Shown: piece by piece, positions 63,105 through 64,000 of the stretch | How the letters are laid out: the number at the start of each line of letters is the position of its first letter | Numbering within the stretch: position 1 is the first letter of the stretch | Assembly (NCBI RefSeq): GCF_016887965.1 | Contig: NZ_JAFDVD010000008.1 | Span: forward strand, 186,001-250,000 | Direction: 5' to 3' | DNA from: Phycicoccus sonneratiae | GTDB taxonomy: Bacteria > Actinomycetota > Actinomycetes > Actinomycetales > Dermatophilaceae | DNA length: 64,000 nt | Notes under the pieces: generated by a model | What the model was told of the DNA's origin: nothing | Seen by the model: the letters and a program-made list of their open reading frames with translations, nothing else | The model's database searches: none | Translations under genes and position numbers: made by a program

Positions 63105-64000
63105 ATGCGCGAGATCGAGACCCTGGCCGCCCTCGACGCGGCGCTCGCGGCCGGTGGCTCGCTACGCGGCCTGCGCCTCCAGGACCTCGACCTCACCGGC
63201 CGGGTCGACCGGCTGCTGGAGCGCGACGACGTCGAGGGCCTCGTCGTCCTCGGTGGCCGGCTGCCCGACGGGCTCGGCGAGCACCTGCGCCGGCACGGCG
63301 CGCTCGTCTTCCCCACCGACCCGCACGCCCCGGTCGACCCCTACCGCGCGAGCCTCTACTCCCCCGACGAGCTGTACGCCGGGCTGCGCGAGGCCGGGTA
63401 CGAGGCCACCCCGGACGCCCGCGCGTACCGCTGGTCCCGGGACGCCGGTGTGGGTCACGACGTCTTCGTCACCCTGCTCCGCGCGGTCCACGACGACTCC
63501 ATCGGCGACGCCCTGACCGACCTCCTCGACGGGCACCCCGTCGTCGGCGTCATGGGCGGGCACGCCCTCGCGCGCACCGACCCCGCCTTCGCCCGGGCCG
63601 CGGCGCTCGGCCACGCGCTGGCCCGCAACGGCCTGGTCGTCGCGACCGGCGGCGGGCCGGGGGCGATGGAGGCCGCCAACCTCGGGGCCCTCGCCCCGAC
63701 GAGCGAGGCGCTCGCCGACGCCGTCGAGGCCCTGCACGCGGTGCCGTCCTTCCACCCCGACGTGCGCGCCTGGGCCGCCCTCGCCCTCGAGGTCCGCGAG
63801 CGCCTCGGCTCCCTCGGGCCCCCGACCGGCGGTCGCCCGCACAGCATCGGCATCCCCACGTGGTTCTACGGCCACGAGCCGCCCAACGTCTTCTGCGACG
63901 GCATCGCGAAGTTCTTCTCCAACGCCATCCGCGAGGACGGGCTGCTCGCGCGGTGCACCGCCGGGGTCGTCGTCCTCGAGGGCGCCGCGGGCACGGTGCA
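63105..64000 (+). CDS. LOG-family (Rossmann-fold) protein, 3' end beyond window
   Basis: The frame is open for 298 codons to the window edge. The first ~140 residues are a less conserved region (EIETLAALDAALAAGGSLRG), then a Rossmann-like fold with VVGVMGGHALARTDPAF. The LOG motif follows in VVATGGGPGAMEAANLGAL, and the last visible part is EGAAGTVQ at the place of PGGxGTxxE. LOG proteins include cytokinin-activating phosphoribohydrolases and other nucleotide hydrolases; function here is unknown. The C-terminus is missing. It follows the TetR gene by 17 bp on the same strand and may be co-transcribed. Confidence 0.8.
   Translation, partial: MREIETLAALDAALAAGGSLRGLRLQDLDLTGRVDRLLERDDVEGLVVLGGRLPDGLGEHLRRHGALVFPTDPHAPVDPYRASLYSPDELYAGLREAGYEATPDARAYRWSRDAGVGHDVFVTLLRAVHDDSIGDALTDLLDGHPVVGVMGGHALARTDPAFARAAALGHALARNGLVVATGGGPGAMEAANLGALAPTSEALADAVEALHAVPSFHPDVRAWAALALEVRERLGSLGPPTGGRPHSIGIPTWFYGHEPPNVFCDGIAKFFSNAIREDGLLARCTAGVVVLEGAAGTV

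Overview
The window is a very GC-rich, gene-dense bacterial chromosome segment with frequent GTG starts, many 1-4 bp stop/start overlaps and almost no spacer DNA. Gene content and order point to an actinomycete. The evidence is a nusA-ylxR-infB / rbfA-truB-ribF block, a dxr-rseP-ispG-GNAT-proS block, a mycobacteria-like DUF4439 lipoprotein divergent from rimP, and a DUF4081-type GNAT. A member of the Micrococcales, perhaps Intrasporangiaceae/Dermatophilaceae, is plausible, but that is inference. I see no tRNA, rRNA, CRISPR array, insertion sequence or prophage gene.

Layout. 1-5748 (minus): HAAS-type membrane protein with its PadR repressor, double-hotdog thioesterase, VOC protein, RCK potassium channel and a TIGR03960-type radical SAM protein. 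5923-7883 (plus): pyridine nucleotide-disulfide oxidoreductase and an isoaspartyl-methyltransferase-like protein. 7903-22928: acyl-CoA ligase, rodA, ribF, truB and rbfA, then an inserted copper/DyP-peroxidase block (13438-16900), then infB, ylxR, nusA, rimP and the divergent DUF4439 lipoprotein. 22925-37185: APH(6)-like kinase, a two-subunit molybdenum hydroxylase, an ECF sigma factor with a membrane partner, a DUF255 protein, a membrane flavin electron-transfer cassette (ferric-reductase-like protein, FMN-binding lipid-face protein, ApbE), an amylosucrase, a TauE/SafE permease and a HAD phosphatase. 37182-40783: proS and two GNAT proteins. 40864-43824: two small membrane/secreted proteins, a second ECF sigma factor with a membrane partner, and a uridine-kinase-like protein. 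43829-48718: ispG, rseP-like protease, dxr and a DnaB-C-type ATPase. 49033-60872: a complete putrescine uptake and catabolism region. 60953-64000: a DHA2 efflux pump with a divergent TetR repressor and paired operators, then a LOG-family protein cut by the window edge.

How the parts work together. The translation/transcription genes (rimP, nusA, ylxR, infB, rbfA, truB, proS) and the MEP isoprenoid genes (dxr, ispG) form the conserved actinobacterial core. Three accessory blocks interrupt it (13.4-16.9, 23.8-37.2 and 40.8-43.8 kb). The putrescine region combines an ABC importer (PotABCD), an aminotransferase, an FAD-dependent oxidoreductase, an aminobutyraldehyde dehydrogenase and a succinate-semialdehyde dehydrogenase under a probable AsnC/Lrp regulator, which would convert putrescine through GABA to succinate. 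It also holds a saccharopine-dehydrogenase-like reductase of unknown role.

Several strong inverted repeats sit between genes. Some lie where a terminator is expected (35563-35622, 60904-60935, 40806-40841, 17005-17052, 48901-48938). One (5822-5860) lies between divergent genes, where a terminator is not expected. Two palindrome sets look like real operators: the PadR site at 982-1008 and the TetR pair at 62449-62496.
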